Source: Micromonospora lupini (GTDB lineage: Bacteria > Actinomycetota > Actinomycetes > Mycobacteriales > Micromonosporaceae). From it: a DNA stretch of 64,000 bases. Position 1 is the stretch's first letter. The number at the start of each line of letters is the position of its first letter. The stretch lies in assembly GCF_026342015.1 (NCBI RefSeq), contig NZ_JAPENL010000001.1:1178001-1242000 (forward strand), read 5' to 3'. The position numbers and the translations under genes were made by a program. The notes below the pieces were generated by a model that made no database searches, was not told where the DNA came from, and saw only the letters and a list, made by a program, of their open reading frames with translations. Positions 42,197 to 50,765 of this stretch are shown here, one piece after another.

Positions 42197-42513
42197 CGCG
42201 TCACCCGCGCAAGGGGTCCTTCACCGCCCGAGTCACGACCACCTACACCAGCGGGGAGACCCGCTCGCTCAACCTGACCGTCACGGTTCCCCCCGGCCAG
42301 TCAGGTCCGCACACGACCTCAACTCGCTCGATATCACCGCGAACCGTCCCACGTTCGACCAGGCTCGCGAGGGGCGCCGACAGGCGGGCCCTGCGGCTGC
42401 GCGCGGCTTGTCGGCAACCGTTTCTGGACTTGCCGGTCCATTATTTACGCGCCACAGTCCGTGACAGCGCCGAGCAGCGGCTCGACCGTTTCCGGAGATG
42501 ACGGGGGAAGACA
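42197..42513. other. 317-bp gap with a possible gene fragment
   Basis: The plus strand at about 42205-42300 encodes KGSFTARVTTTYTSGETRSL then NLTVTVPPGQ, which looks like an immunoglobulin-like strand set from a secreted protein, but no start or continuation exists. The rest shows no gene, repeat or hairpin that I can support. Confidence 0.35.
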
Positions 42514-43287
42514 ATGGATCTGCAGCTTGCCGGCAAGCGCGCTCTGGTTACCGGCGCGAGCAGCGGTCTCGGCGCCGAGATCGCGGCGGTCCTGGCCGGC
42601 GAAGGCGTTGCCGTGGTGGTGCACGGCCGGGACCAGGCCCGTACGGAGCAGACCGCCCAGAAGGTAGGCGGGCAGGCCGTGATCGGCGACCTCACGACCG
42701 ATGTCGGCGCCGAGGCCGTGGCTACCCAGGCCGGCGAGGTGGACATTCTGGTCAACAACGCCGGCAGCTACGATCCCGAATCAGGGTGGTCCGACCTGAA
42801 CGCGGACGCGTGGGCCGACATGTACAACCTCAACGTGCTCAGCTCGGTCCGCCTGATCCGACACCTGGTCCCCGCGATGCGGGCCAAGGGGTGGGGGCGT
42901 GTCATCCAGATCGGCAGCGTGACCGGTGAGACGCCGTCGGCGGGGCAGCCGCACTACGCAGCCAGCAACGCCGCCCGACTCAACCTCGCCCGGTCGCTGT
43001 CCCGTGACCTCAAGCACACGGGAGTGACCTCCAACGCCATCGCGGCCGGCGCCATCCTGGTTCCCACCACCCGCGAGTACCTCCTGGAACTCGGCCGCGA
43101 GAACGGGTGGGGTGAGACGTGGGAGGAGGTGGAGCGCAACGCTACCCCGATTCGCGCCGGCACCGACGTCGGCCGCATCGGAGAGCCCCGCGAGTACGCC
43201 GACCTCGTCGCCTACCTCGCCAGCCCAATCTCCGGCTACCTGACCGGCGCCACCCTCCGAATGGACGGTGGCAGGTACGACAGGTAG
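42514..43287 (+). CDS. Short-chain dehydrogenase/reductase with Asn in place of catalytic Lys
   Basis: A 257-residue classical-length SDR. The cofactor motif is TGASSGLG (13-20), followed by NNAG (81-84), Ser135 and Tyr148. The expected YxxxK is YAASN, so Lys152 is replaced by Asn (codon AAC). HGRD after strand 2 suggests NADP(H). The C-terminus (GYLTGATLRMDGGRYDR) is normal. The substitution could weaken or change catalysis. The ATG has GGGGGAAG before it. It stands alone, with unknown substrate. Confidence 0.9.
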   Translation: MDLQLAGKRALVTGASSGLGAEIAAVLAGEGVAVVVHGRDQARTEQTAQKVGGQAVIGDLTTDVGAEAVATQAGEVDILVNNAGSYDPESGWSDLNADAWADMYNLNVLSSVRLIRHLVPAMRAKGWGRVIQIGSVTGETPSAGQPHYAASNAARLNLARSLSRDLKHTGVTSNAIAAGAILVPTTREYLLELGRENGWGETWEEVERNATPIRAGTDVGRIGEPREYADLVAYLASPISGYLTGATLRMDGGRYDR

Positions 43288-43344
43288 CCGCGGAGGGAGC
43301 CGCCCAGCACCGACATGTCGTCGACGACGGCGGGGCGGTGCGGG

Positions 43345-43620
43345 TCAGAGGTCTTGCCTGACCTTCGCGATGTCCAGATCCAGCAAGGGGCCGAAGAACC
43401 TGGTGAAGTCCTCCAGGGAGTCCGATCGGAAGATTTCCCCCGTACCGTCCAGGACGGCCATCGTGCCCGACGGAAGGTCGAACAGGTATCCGACAACCTC
43501 CTCGTCCCTGAGAAGGACGAAGACCTGTGGCACCTCCGCCACGACGACCGGCGGGATCCCCGGCATCGACGGCTTGCTCGCGGGACGCAGTTCTTCTGGC
43601 TCGCCACATCTTCCACTCAC
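43345..43620 (-). CDS. Small hypothetical protein, 91 residues
   Basis: The product ends ...VVVAEVPQVFVLLRDEEVVG then YLFDLPSGTMAVLDGTGEIF and DFTRFFGPLLDLDIAKVRQDL, which is an ordered, well-biased sequence. GGAGGAGGG lies about six bases before the GTG at 43620. It is divergent from the GntR gene; the three GntR-type sites lie between the two starts and may control it. No family is recognised. Confidence 0.65.
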   Translation of the reverse strand: MSGRCGEPEELRPASKPSMPGIPPVVVAEVPQVFVLLRDEEVVGYLFDLPSGTMAVLDGTGEIFRSDSLEDFTRFFGPLLDLDIAKVRQDL

Positions 43621-43696
43621 GGACACCCTCCTCCGAAGGAACCCCGACGCACCGGTCTCGTCGGGTGACCCAGCCCGCAGACCTCACCCGCACCAC

Positions 43697-43770
43697 ATTG
43701 TCTGGGGACAATACCCACACGATAGTGTGGGGACAATCTGAACCAGAGTCAAGGATTGTCTTGGGACAAC
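43697..43770. promoter_or_regulatory. Three tandem GntR operator-like sites
   Basis: ATTGTCTGGGGACAAT at 43697-43712 (perfect 6-bp arms, 4-base centre) recurs with two changes at 43722-43737 and at 43755-43770. The starts are 25 and 33 bp apart. The array fills the promoter region of the GntR gene and is likely its autoregulatory site. Confidence 0.75.
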
Positions 43771-43786
43771 CGGGGAGGGCGTGGAC

Positions 43787-44593
43787 GTGCCGCTGCACTC
43801 GCGCTACCTGAACATCGCGTCCATGATCCGCGAGCGGATCGAAGCCGGGGAATGGGAGCCGGGTAAGCGGCTTCCGACCCTCAACGATCTCGCTGCCGAG
43901 TACGACGCCAACCGCGACACCGTCGGGCGGGCCATCGCCCTGCTGGAGACCGAGGGCTACGTGTGGGCCGTCCAGGGGCGGGGCATTGCCGTTCGATACG
44001 GCACGATGCGCCCACGACGGCCCCGCGGCGATCTGGTCAAGCGCAACGAGCAGGCAACCGGATACTCGTTCCCTTCAGCGAGCGGCCAGGAGGTGTGGGT
44101 TCGTCACGGGACGGCCGTCAACGCTCCGGCCTCATTGGACGATCCCCGCATCGCCAAGCTCCTCGGGGTTGAGCCGGGCACCGAAGTGCTCCGCCGGTTT
44201 CGGGTCACCGGGCCAGCGTCCGAGGCTCCATTCCAGATCAACATCTCGTGGATTCACCCACGCGTCGCCGACATCGCCGCCGATCTGGACGCGAACCCGG
44301 CGGCGGGCGAGTGGCTGTACCACATCGAGAACGCCGGCCACTGGCCGATCAGTTGGATGGAGATTCACCGCGCCCGGATGCCCAGCAGAGACGAAGCAAC
44401 CCTCCTGGAAATCCCCACCAACCTTCCCGTACTGGAGATCGTGCGGGTCGGCACCTCGGGAGGCGACAAGAAGCCGGTCGAGGTGACCGAGTACGTCGTG
44501 GCGAGCGACCGAGTCGAAACTGTTCACGTCCTGCACCGCGACACGAACGCCAAGGAGCCGTGGCCCGACGTCGATCCGAGGAAGGGGTCATGA
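43787..44593 (+). CDS. GntR-family regulator, HutC/UTRA subfamily
   Basis: A 268-residue regulator. The winged helix is YLNIASMIRERIEAGEWEPGKRLPTLNDLAAEYDANRDTVGRAIALLETEGYVWAVQGRGIAVR. From about residue 95 a UTRA effector domain follows (VLRRFRVTGPASEAPFQINISWIHP ... EIVRVGTSGGDKKPVEVTEYV). The second GTG, 43787, is chosen because GGGAGG is seven bases before it, whereas the first GTG (43781) is too close. The stop overlaps the PP2C gene start (ATGA). Confidence 0.9.
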   Translation: MPLHSRYLNIASMIRERIEAGEWEPGKRLPTLNDLAAEYDANRDTVGRAIALLETEGYVWAVQGRGIAVRYGTMRPRRPRGDLVKRNEQATGYSFPSASGQEVWVRHGTAVNAPASLDDPRIAKLLGVEPGTEVLRRFRVTGPASEAPFQINISWIHPRVADIAADLDANPAAGEWLYHIENAGHWPISWMEIHRARMPSRDEATLLEIPTNLPVLEIVRVGTSGGDKKPVEVTEYVVASDRVETVHVLHRDTNAKEPWPDVDPRKGS

Positions 44594-45315
44594 CCGTGGC
44601 CCTCAGCATCGAAGCCGCCGGCCGGACCCACCAGGGCCTCGTTCGCAGACGAAACGAGGACTCCCACAGCCAAGGACAATGGCTCTACGTCGTTGCAGAC
44701 GGTCTCGGCGGCCACGTCGCCGGTGACGTCGCGAGCAGCACAGCCATCGCTGCCGTGCAGGCGTACGACCGCGCGGCGGATCCGGATAATCTTGCTGACT
44801 TCTTGGGGCGGGCCATCCACCAAGCGAGCTTGGCGTTACGCCGGAAAGTCCGCGAGGACCCGAAGCTGGCGGGGATGGGAACCACCTTTGTCGCTCTGCT
44901 GCGCTCCGGCAGTCATGCGGTCGTGGCGAATGTCGGAGACTCCCGCGCCTACCTGATCCGACGCCACGGCTCCCACGACAGTGCCCTGGTCCAGATCAGC
45001 GAGGACCACACCTACGAAAACCTCGTCGCCGGCGCTGAGGAGGTGCCCAACCTCCCCGAGAAGCTGACCCGCTTCCTCGACGGGCGGGACGACGGCCGTT
45101 CGGCTGACCTCACGCCGCTCCGCCTCGAGCCCGGCGACCGAGTCCTGTTGTGCTCCGACGGACTGAGTTCGTACGTGCCACACGAGCAGATACGAGCCGC
45201 GCTCGACTCCGACGGTGGCCCCGGGGAGATCGCCGACCAACTCGTGGCCCTGGCGATCGACACAGGTGGGCACGACAACGTCACCGTAATCGTCATTGAC
45301 GTGGCTCAGGGCTGA
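44590..45315 (+). CDS. PP2C-family Ser/Thr protein phosphatase
   Basis: A 241-residue metal-dependent phosphatase with all motifs: HQGLVRRRNEDS, LYVVADGLGGHVAGDVAS, GMGTTFVALL, NVGDSRAYLI, LCSDGLS and GHDNVTVIVID. There is no membrane segment or sensor domain. It probably reverses Ser/Thr kinase phosphorylation. No kinase is present in the window. It is translationally coupled to the GntR regulator, so its level is probably set by the three upstream operator sites. Confidence 0.94.
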   Translation: MTVALSIEAAGRTHQGLVRRRNEDSHSQGQWLYVVADGLGGHVAGDVASSTAIAAVQAYDRAADPDNLADFLGRAIHQASLALRRKVREDPKLAGMGTTFVALLRSGSHAVVANVGDSRAYLIRRHGSHDSALVQISEDHTYENLVAGAEEVPNLPEKLTRFLDGRDDGRSADLTPLRLEPGDRVLLCSDGLSSYVPHEQIRAALDSDGGPGEIADQLVALAIDTGGHDNVTVIVIDVAQG

Positions 45316-45370
45316 CGAACCCGGCCCGACGACGATTCGCCTACCGCCCTTGCGGAACTAGGCTTTCGCC

Positions 45371-45715
45371 ATGCTGGTCATCGAGGGCGCGGGGCGGTGG
45401 ACCGCACCCGCCGGAGCCGCCAACGACTGGGTCGAACAGCTCAGAACGCCGGACCTGTCGGTGGGAACGTACTGCATCCCGGCGGGCGGTCTCGACGATC
45501 AGAGCCCGCACACCGAGGACGAGATCTACGTGGTCACCGCGGGGCGGGCCCGGATCGTGACTCCGGACGGCGGGGCCGAGGTGGGGCCGGGTTCGGTGAT
45601 CTTCGTGCCGGCCGGCGAGGAGCACCGGTTCGTCGAGGTGACCGAGGATCTGGCGCTGCTTGTGGTGTTCGGCCCGGCGTACGGCTCGCGCGCTCCGGTT
45701 CGGCGGGCCGAGTAG
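45371..45715 (+). CDS. Single-domain cupin protein
   Basis: A 114-residue beta barrel. Cupin motif 1 is PHTEDEIYVVTAGRARIVTPDG (His, Glu and a final Gly; one metal ligand is changed), motif 2 is PGSVIFVPAGEEHRFVEV with the conserved His. The ligand is unknown. TAGGCT six bases before the ATG marks a leaderless promoter. It is a single gene downstream of the PP2C gene. Confidence 0.88.
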   Translation: MLVIEGAGRWTAPAGAANDWVEQLRTPDLSVGTYCIPAGGLDDQSPHTEDEIYVVTAGRARIVTPDGGAEVGPGSVIFVPAGEEHRFVEVTEDLALLVVFGPAYGSRAPVRRAE

Positions 45716-45822
45716 GCGGCCGAGATCGCCGAACCCGCGGCGCCTACGTCGAGACGGGTGCTGGGCCGTGTTTCGGAGTTGCTCGTGTTGGGCCTGCTCG
45801 ACACGATGGGTAGCCTGCCGGC

Positions 45823-46329
45823 ATGGCAAAGGTTGTCAGCTACCTGGAGATGAACAACGCCACGGACCTGCGACCCGGGAAGGTAGTGCCGGACCTTCTC
45901 CTACGGCGCGTTGACGGTGGCCTGCCGCTCGTGCGTGCCACAAATGCTCAGGTCGGGTCCCCCTACGGGTGGCGGAGTGCCTCTCGGACGAACGACGAGT
46001 GGCAGGAGCTGGTGCTGTCTCGTCCGCTGCGCCAGTACTGGTTCATCGCCCTGCGGGACGAGACCGTGGGGGTTGCGAACGTGGAACCCCAACCCGGCGG
46101 CGATGTGGAGATCACCGCCTTTGGGCTGTTGCCGGAACATGTCGGGACGGGTCTCGGTGGCCATGCGTTGACGCTGACCATCAGGCAAGCCTGGGCCAGT
46201 GCGGCCGTGGAGTCCCCGGCGGTGCGCAGGGTTTGGCTGCACACCTGCTCGTTCGACCATCCGAATGCGCTAGGCAACTATCAGCGGCGCGGCATGACTG
46301 TCTATCGCACCGAGATCGAAGCCGAGTGA
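45823..46329 (+). CDS. GNAT N-acetyltransferase
   Basis: A 168-residue acetyltransferase. LRQYWFIALRDETVGVANVEPQPGGDVEITAFGLLPEHVGTGLGGHALTLTI contains the strand pair and the acetyl-CoA loop (HVGTGLGG); VWLHTCSFDHPNALGNYQRRGMTVYRTE is motif B. Proteins of this type acetylate small amines or aminoglycoside-like compounds. TAGCCT six bases before the ATG indicates leaderless transcription. Confidence 0.88.
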   Translation: MAKVVSYLEMNNATDLRPGKVVPDLLLRRVDGGLPLVRATNAQVGSPYGWRSASRTNDEWQELVLSRPLRQYWFIALRDETVGVANVEPQPGGDVEITAFGLLPEHVGTGLGGHALTLTIRQAWASAAVESPAVRRVWLHTCSFDHPNALGNYQRRGMTVYRTEIEAE

Positions 46330-46378
46330 TGGTGGCTCGGGCCGAATCTGGAGCGTGCCCGGGTGCCGCGCCGCTGCC

Positions 46379-47584
46379 CTACTGGCGGTAGGTGGAGAGG
46401 AACGTGCGGATCCGGGAGACGGCGTCGTCGAGGACGTCGGTGGCGGCCAGGAAGACCAGGCGGAGGTGGTCTGGTGTGTCGAGGTTGAAGCCGGTGCCGT
46501 GGGAGATCAGGAGGTGCTGCTGCTCCAAGAGGTCGATCACCAGGCGCTCGTCATCGTGGATCTTGTGAACCTGGGGGTCGAGACGGGCGAAGAGGTAGAG
46601 GGCGCCGGCCGGCTTGACGCAGTCGACGCCGGGGATGTCGACGAGGGACTGCCAGGCGTGGTCGCGCTGCTCCAGCAGCCGGCCTCCGGGGCGGGTCAAC
46701 TCCTCGATGCTCTGGTAGCCGCCGAGCGCGGTCTGGATGGCGTGCTGGGCAGGCACGTTCGGGCAGACGCGCATGTTGGCGAGCAGTTGGAGCCCATCCA
46801 GGTAGTCGGAGTCGTCGCTGCTGAAGCCGCTGGTGGCGAGCCAGCCGGAGCGGAAGCCCGCGGCCCGGTAGACCTTGGACAGGCCGCCCATGCTGACCAC
46901 CGGCACATCCGGCGCGAGGGCGGCGAGCGTGTGGTGCGTCGCTCCGTCGTACACGATCTTGTCGTAGATCTCGTCGGCGAAGATCAGCAGATCGTGCTTG
47001 CGGGCAAGCTCGATCATGCCGAGCAGCACCTCTCGGGAGTAGACCGCGCCGGTCGGGTTGTTCGGGTTGATCACCACGAGCGCGCGGGTGCGGTCGGTGA
47101 TCCGGGACGCCATGTGCTCCAGGTCCGGTGCCCAAGCCGCGCTCTCGTCGCAGCGGTAGTGCACCGCGCGACCGCTGCACAGGTTCACCGCGCCGGTCCA
47201 GAGCGGGTAGTCCGGGCTCGGCACCAGCACCTCGTCGCCCGTGTCCAGCAGTGCCTGGAGCACCATCACGATCAGCTCGGAGACCCCGTTGCCGAGCAGC
47301 ACGTCGTCCGGCTGCACGCCTGGCACGCCGAGGGTCTGATAGTGCTGGGCCACCGCGACGCGGGCGGAGTAGATGCCCCGCGCGTCGCTGTACCCCTGAG
47401 CGGCCACGATGTTCTGCACGACGTCGGCGACGATCGGCTCCGGCGTGGGCAGCCCCCACGGCGCCGGGTTGCCCAGGTTCAGCTTGAGGATCCGGTGCCC
47501 GGCAGCCTCCAACTCCTGCGCCCGGCGCAGCACCGGGCCGCGGATGTCGTACCGGACACTCTTCAGCCGCTGCGCCTGCCGCAT
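46379..47584 (-). CDS. Class I aminotransferase, alanine aminotransferase (AlaA/AlaT) type
   Basis: A 401-residue PLP enzyme. RYDIRGPVLRRAQELEAAGHRILKLNLGNPAPWG is the AlaA/AlaT N-terminus; NPNNPTGAVYSREVL, DEIYDKIVYDG and SMGGLSKVYRAAGFRSGW (Schiff-base Lys in LSK) follow; the C-terminal Arg is in HLRLVFLA. It would transfer the amino group between alanine and 2-oxoglutarate. Length is normal. The ATG has GGAGGGGG seven bases before it. It is a single gene. Confidence 0.93.
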   Translation of the reverse strand: MRQAQRLKSVRYDIRGPVLRRAQELEAAGHRILKLNLGNPAPWGLPTPEPIVADVVQNIVAAQGYSDARGIYSARVAVAQHYQTLGVPGVQPDDVLLGNGVSELIVMVLQALLDTGDEVLVPSPDYPLWTGAVNLCSGRAVHYRCDESAAWAPDLEHMASRITDRTRALVVINPNNPTGAVYSREVLLGMIELARKHDLLIFADEIYDKIVYDGATHHTLAALAPDVPVVSMGGLSKVYRAAGFRSGWLATSGFSSDDSDYLDGLQLLANMRVCPNVPAQHAIQTALGGYQSIEELTRPGGRLLEQRDHAWQSLVDIPGVDCVKPAGALYLFARLDPQVHKIHDDERLVIDLLEQQHLLISHGTGFNLDTPDHLRLVFLAATDVLDDAVSRIRTFLSTYRQ

Positions 47585-47668
47585 CGGACCCCCTCCGCGA
47601 AACGCCGTGTCTCCGATGATCGATGCTAGGGCGTCGTCCAGAAATGTTCACCGCTGAGGAGACTCGCC

Positions 47669-48196
47669 CTAGTCGGACAGGCCCGCCGGCACGGGCGCCT
47701 GGAGGTACGCCAGGAGGGCGGCGACCTCACGGTCGAGGTCCACGCCCACCTCGTGGATCGCGTCCACTCCCAAGGAGCTGAACGCGCGGCTGGGCTGCTC
47801 GATGACGAACCGCGCTCCGCCGTCGGGTCGGTCGCTGATCATCGTGCGCAGCGGCGCGTACAGCATGGCCGCCGGGTCGTGGCGGAACATCCGCTCGGCC
47901 GTGGTGTGGTTGCCCATCAGGTATTCGACGCAGTGCCTGGGGTCGCCCGCGAGCCTCATCATCGGCCGCAGGTCGCCGCTGCTCCAGTAGATGAGGAAGT
48001 CGTGCGGCGCCCGGTCACGCATGAGGGCGAGCACGTCGTCCCAGGGCGCGTTCCGGGCGACCAGCGCGTTGAACGCCTCGGCGTCGTAGGGCGGAACGGC
48101 CTGCTCGTACTGCCGTCGGAAGTCCTCGAAGGAGCGATCGATGCTGATGTCCAGGCACCGCGCGTGGTAGCCACGTTCGGTCCATCCACGTTCCAT
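47669..48196 (-). CDS. DUF302-domain protein
   Basis: A 175-residue protein. The N-terminal half (ISIDRSFEDFRRQYEQAVPPYDAEAFNALVARNAPWDDVLALM) is unassigned; the second half (HTTAERMFRHDPAAMLYAPLRTMISDRPDGGARFVIEQPSRAFSSLG) is the DUF302 core, which has an SAM-like fold and possibly binds haem or small ligands in some relatives. The GGGGGAG Shine-Dalgarno is six bases before the ATG. It is divergent from the ThDP enzyme. Confidence 0.85.
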   Translation of the reverse strand: MERGWTERGYHARCLDISIDRSFEDFRRQYEQAVPPYDAEAFNALVARNAPWDDVLALMRDRAPHDFLIYWSSGDLRPMMRLAGDPRHCVEYLMGNHTTAERMFRHDPAAMLYAPLRTMISDRPDGGARFVIEQPSRAFSSLGVDAIHEVGVDLDREVAALLAYLQAPVPAGLSD

Positions 48197-48305
48197 CGGG
48201 CTCCCCCACCTACCGGATTACTTACGCCAAGCTAGCAGTATTTGTCCTGAATGCGGGTTTAGTATCGCAGCACCGAGGATGATCCCGCTGGCGGCGAGGT
48301 GACGT

Positions 48306-49865
48306 GTGAACGGCGCAGAAGCACTGCTGCGGACGCTTGTCGACGGCGGGGTCGAGGTGCTCTTCACGAACCCCGGCACCACCGAGCTGCACCTGGTCGG
48401 AGCGCTGGAATCGGTCCCCGAGCTGCGCGGCGTACTCGCGCTCTTCGAGGGCGTGGTCACCGGCGCTGCCGACGGCTACGCCCGGATCGCCGGCAAGCCG
48501 GCCGCGACCCTGCTGCATCTCGGGCCGGGACTCGCCTACGGCCTCACGAATCTGCACAACAGCCGACGCGCCAACTCGCCAGTGGTCAACATCGTCGGGG
48601 ACCACGCGACGTTCCACACCGCCTTCGATCCCCCGTTGAACTCGGACATCGCCGCCCTGGCCGGATGGCTGCGTGGCCCGGTCCGCCGCCCCGAGGACGC
48701 GGCCGGGGCCGGACCCGACGGCGCGGCGACGCTCGCCGCCGTACTGGAGCCTCCCGGCCAGATCGCCACCGTGATCATGCCGGCGGACGTGTCGTGGTCG
48801 GACGGGGGCGCGGCGGCTTCGCCAGTACGGCCCCGCTCGGCGCCGACCGTCGGCCAGGAGGTGCTCACGCAGGTCGCGGACGTCCTGCGGGGCGGGGAGA
48901 CGACCGCCCTGGTGATCGGCGGAACCGCGCTGCGCGAGGCGGGCCTGCTGGCCGCGGGACGCATCGGCGCGGCGACCGGCGCACGGGTGTTCCAGGAGCT
49001 GTACTCCAACCGGGTGGAACGGGGCGCGGGCCTGCCCGCGTTTCCCCGGCTCGGCTTCTACCCGGATCAGGTGCTCGACCAACTGCACGGGGTACGGCAC
49101 GTCATCGTCGCGGGCACCAAGGCCCCGGTCTCCTTCTTCGCCTACTCCGACCAGCCGAGCCTGCTCGTGCCCGAGGGTGCGCGGACGCACGTCCTGGCCG
49201 AGGTCGGCCAGGACGCCGTCGCCGCGCTCGATCGACTCGCCGAGCTGGTGGCGCCGGACACCACCGCCCCGGTCACCGAGCCGCATCGACCGGCGCTGCC
49301 GACGGGGGCGCTCACCGTGCAGAACTGGGCCGACGTCGTCGCGGCGTTGCTGCCGGAACACGCCATCGTCATCGACGAGAGCGTCAGCTCCGGCACCGCC
49401 CTGGCGACCGCCACCGCCGGCGCTCCCCGCCACGACGTGCTGATGCAGACCGGTGGGGCGATGGGCGACGGCCTGCCCCTGGCCGTCGGCGCCGCAGTCG
49501 CCGCACCCGATCGACAGGTGCTGGCGCTGGTGGCCGACGGCTGCGTCATGTACACGGTCAGCGCGCTGTGGACGCAGGTCCGTGAGCAGTTGAACATCAC
49601 CAACGTGGTCCTCAACAACCACGCGTACGCGATCCTGCGGCAGGAGTGGAAGTACTTCAGCGATCGTCCGGGCCGTACCGATCCGGACCGCAATCAGTTG
49701 TTCGACCTGGCGAACCCAGAGATCGATTTCGTGGGACTGGCGAGCGCGTTCGGCATGCCGGCCAGCCGCGCCACCACAGCCGAGCAACTCGCCGAACAAC
49801 TCTCCCAGGCGCTGGCCCAGCCCGGCCCGCACCTCATCGACGCCGCCATCCCGGCCGCCGCGTAG
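48306..49865 (+). CDS. ThDP-dependent enzyme, acetolactate synthase-like
   Basis: A 519-residue enzyme with the three domains of the acetolactate synthase/benzoylformate decarboxylase group. GVEVLFTNPGTTELHLVGAL with Glu51 in LALFEGVVTGAADGYARI is the pyrimidine domain. The ThDP-Mg motif VADGCVMYTVSALWTQVREQLNITNVVLNN has ADG instead of GDG. FAD-site residues typical of acetolactate synthase are unclear, and it is shorter than IlvB (about 570-600), so a decarboxylase or lyase is as likely. The GTG has GAGGTGA before it. No small subunit is nearby. Confidence 0.85.
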   Translation: MNGAEALLRTLVDGGVEVLFTNPGTTELHLVGALESVPELRGVLALFEGVVTGAADGYARIAGKPAATLLHLGPGLAYGLTNLHNSRRANSPVVNIVGDHATFHTAFDPPLNSDIAALAGWLRGPVRRPEDAAGAGPDGAATLAAVLEPPGQIATVIMPADVSWSDGGAAASPVRPRSAPTVGQEVLTQVADVLRGGETTALVIGGTALREAGLLAAGRIGAATGARVFQELYSNRVERGAGLPAFPRLGFYPDQVLDQLHGVRHVIVAGTKAPVSFFAYSDQPSLLVPEGARTHVLAEVGQDAVAALDRLAELVAPDTTAPVTEPHRPALPTGALTVQNWADVVAALLPEHAIVIDESVSSGTALATATAGAPRHDVLMQTGGAMGDGLPLAVGAAVAAPDRQVLALVADGCVMYTVSALWTQVREQLNITNVVLNNHAYAILRQEWKYFSDRPGRTDPDRNQLFDLANPEIDFVGLASAFGMPASRATTAEQLAEQLSQALAQPGPHLIDAAIPAAA

Positions 49866-49957
49866 GCGACAGCCTCGCCGGCGCCGGTCGACCGGACGGT
49901 ATTGATCGTTTCCGCTGACGTGGCGCGGGGAACTGCGTGCGTAACGAGGGGGAGAAC

Positions 49958-50716
49958 ATGAGCCGATACGCACTGCCACCAACCGCCCGAGCGCTGATCC
50001 TGCCGTTGCTCGGCACCGTCGCGTTGACCACGGCCTGCACGTCGGGCGGGGACGAGTCCGATCCGGTGTCGTCGGCCGCGTCACCGACGACCGCCTCGGC
50101 CGGCACGAGCCCGGCCGACCCGCCGTCCGCGAGCGCCAGCGCCAGCGCCCCGACGACCATTCCGACGTCGGCCTTCGTCGAGCTGCCGACAGAGCTGCGG
50201 AAATCGCCCCGACGGACGACGCCCGTCGAAGAGGCCCTGCCGAAGCTGTGCGGCAACGAGTTCGGCACCGGAGGCCGACAGGTCACCGCGAGCGCGGCGA
50301 TGACAGTCACCTACAAGAAGCCCGGTGACCCGGTCAGCAACACGCCGCAGGGGTTGATCTATCAGACGATCTTCACCTTCGAGGGTGAGGGCGCCGCCGA
50401 CTACATGCGGCGTCTGCGCAGTGCCGTCGAGGCGTGCCCCTCGTACGATCGGGGCGGCAACCCGGTCAAGGTCGCGAGCAAGCCGTTGTCTGGCGTCGGG
50501 GACGAGGCGGTGCTGGTGTCGCTCACCCGGGCGGCGACGGACCTGAACGGCGACCGCAACGGCGGCACCACGTCCACCCAGATCGCCGTGGCACGTGTCG
50601 ACGGCGCGGTGACCGTGTTCAACGACCAGGGCTGGGAGGGCAGCAGCGGCAACCCCGCCATCCTGGACCAGACCGTGCGCGACGGTGTGCGGACCATCGA
50701 CGCCTGGCAGCGCTGA
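49958..50716 (+). CDS. Lipoprotein of unknown function
   Basis: A 252-residue exported protein. The signal (SRYALPPTARALILPLLGTVALTTAC) ends in a lipobox with Cys27. A Ser/Thr/Pro/Ala linker (about 30-75) leads to a folded domain with PVEEALPKLCGNEFGTG, FTFEGEGAADYMRRLRSAVEACPSYDRG and VGDEAVLVS, the pattern of PknH-type extracellular sensor domains and similar actinobacterial lipoproteins. Two Cys could form one disulfide. The ATG at 49958 has CGAGGGGGAG before it. A hairpin separates it from the convergent subtilase gene. Confidence 0.82.
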   Translation: MSRYALPPTARALILPLLGTVALTTACTSGGDESDPVSSAASPTTASAGTSPADPPSASASASAPTTIPTSAFVELPTELRKSPRRTTPVEEALPKLCGNEFGTGGRQVTASAAMTVTYKKPGDPVSNTPQGLIYQTIFTFEGEGAADYMRRLRSAVEACPSYDRGGNPVKVASKPLSGVGDEAVLVSLTRAATDLNGDRNGGTTSTQIAVARVDGAVTVFNDQGWEGSSGNPAILDQTVRDGVRTIDAWQR

Positions 50717-50722
50717 TGGAAT

Positions 50723-50752
50723 GCGGGGCGGTGCCCGACGGCACCGCCCCGC
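50723..50752. terminator. Bidirectional hairpin terminator
   Basis: Perfect 13-bp arms (GCGGGGCGGTGCC and complement) with a CGAC loop lie between the convergent lipoprotein gene (ends 50716) and subtilase gene (ends 50766). Confidence 0.85.
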
Positions 50753-50765
50753 GCTCCGTCACGAC

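Noticed and set aside
43697..43770. The three ATTGTC repeats as a CRISPR-like array
   Set aside because: The units are 16 bp and palindromic, the spacers are 9 and 17 bp and unequal, and they stand in a promoter.
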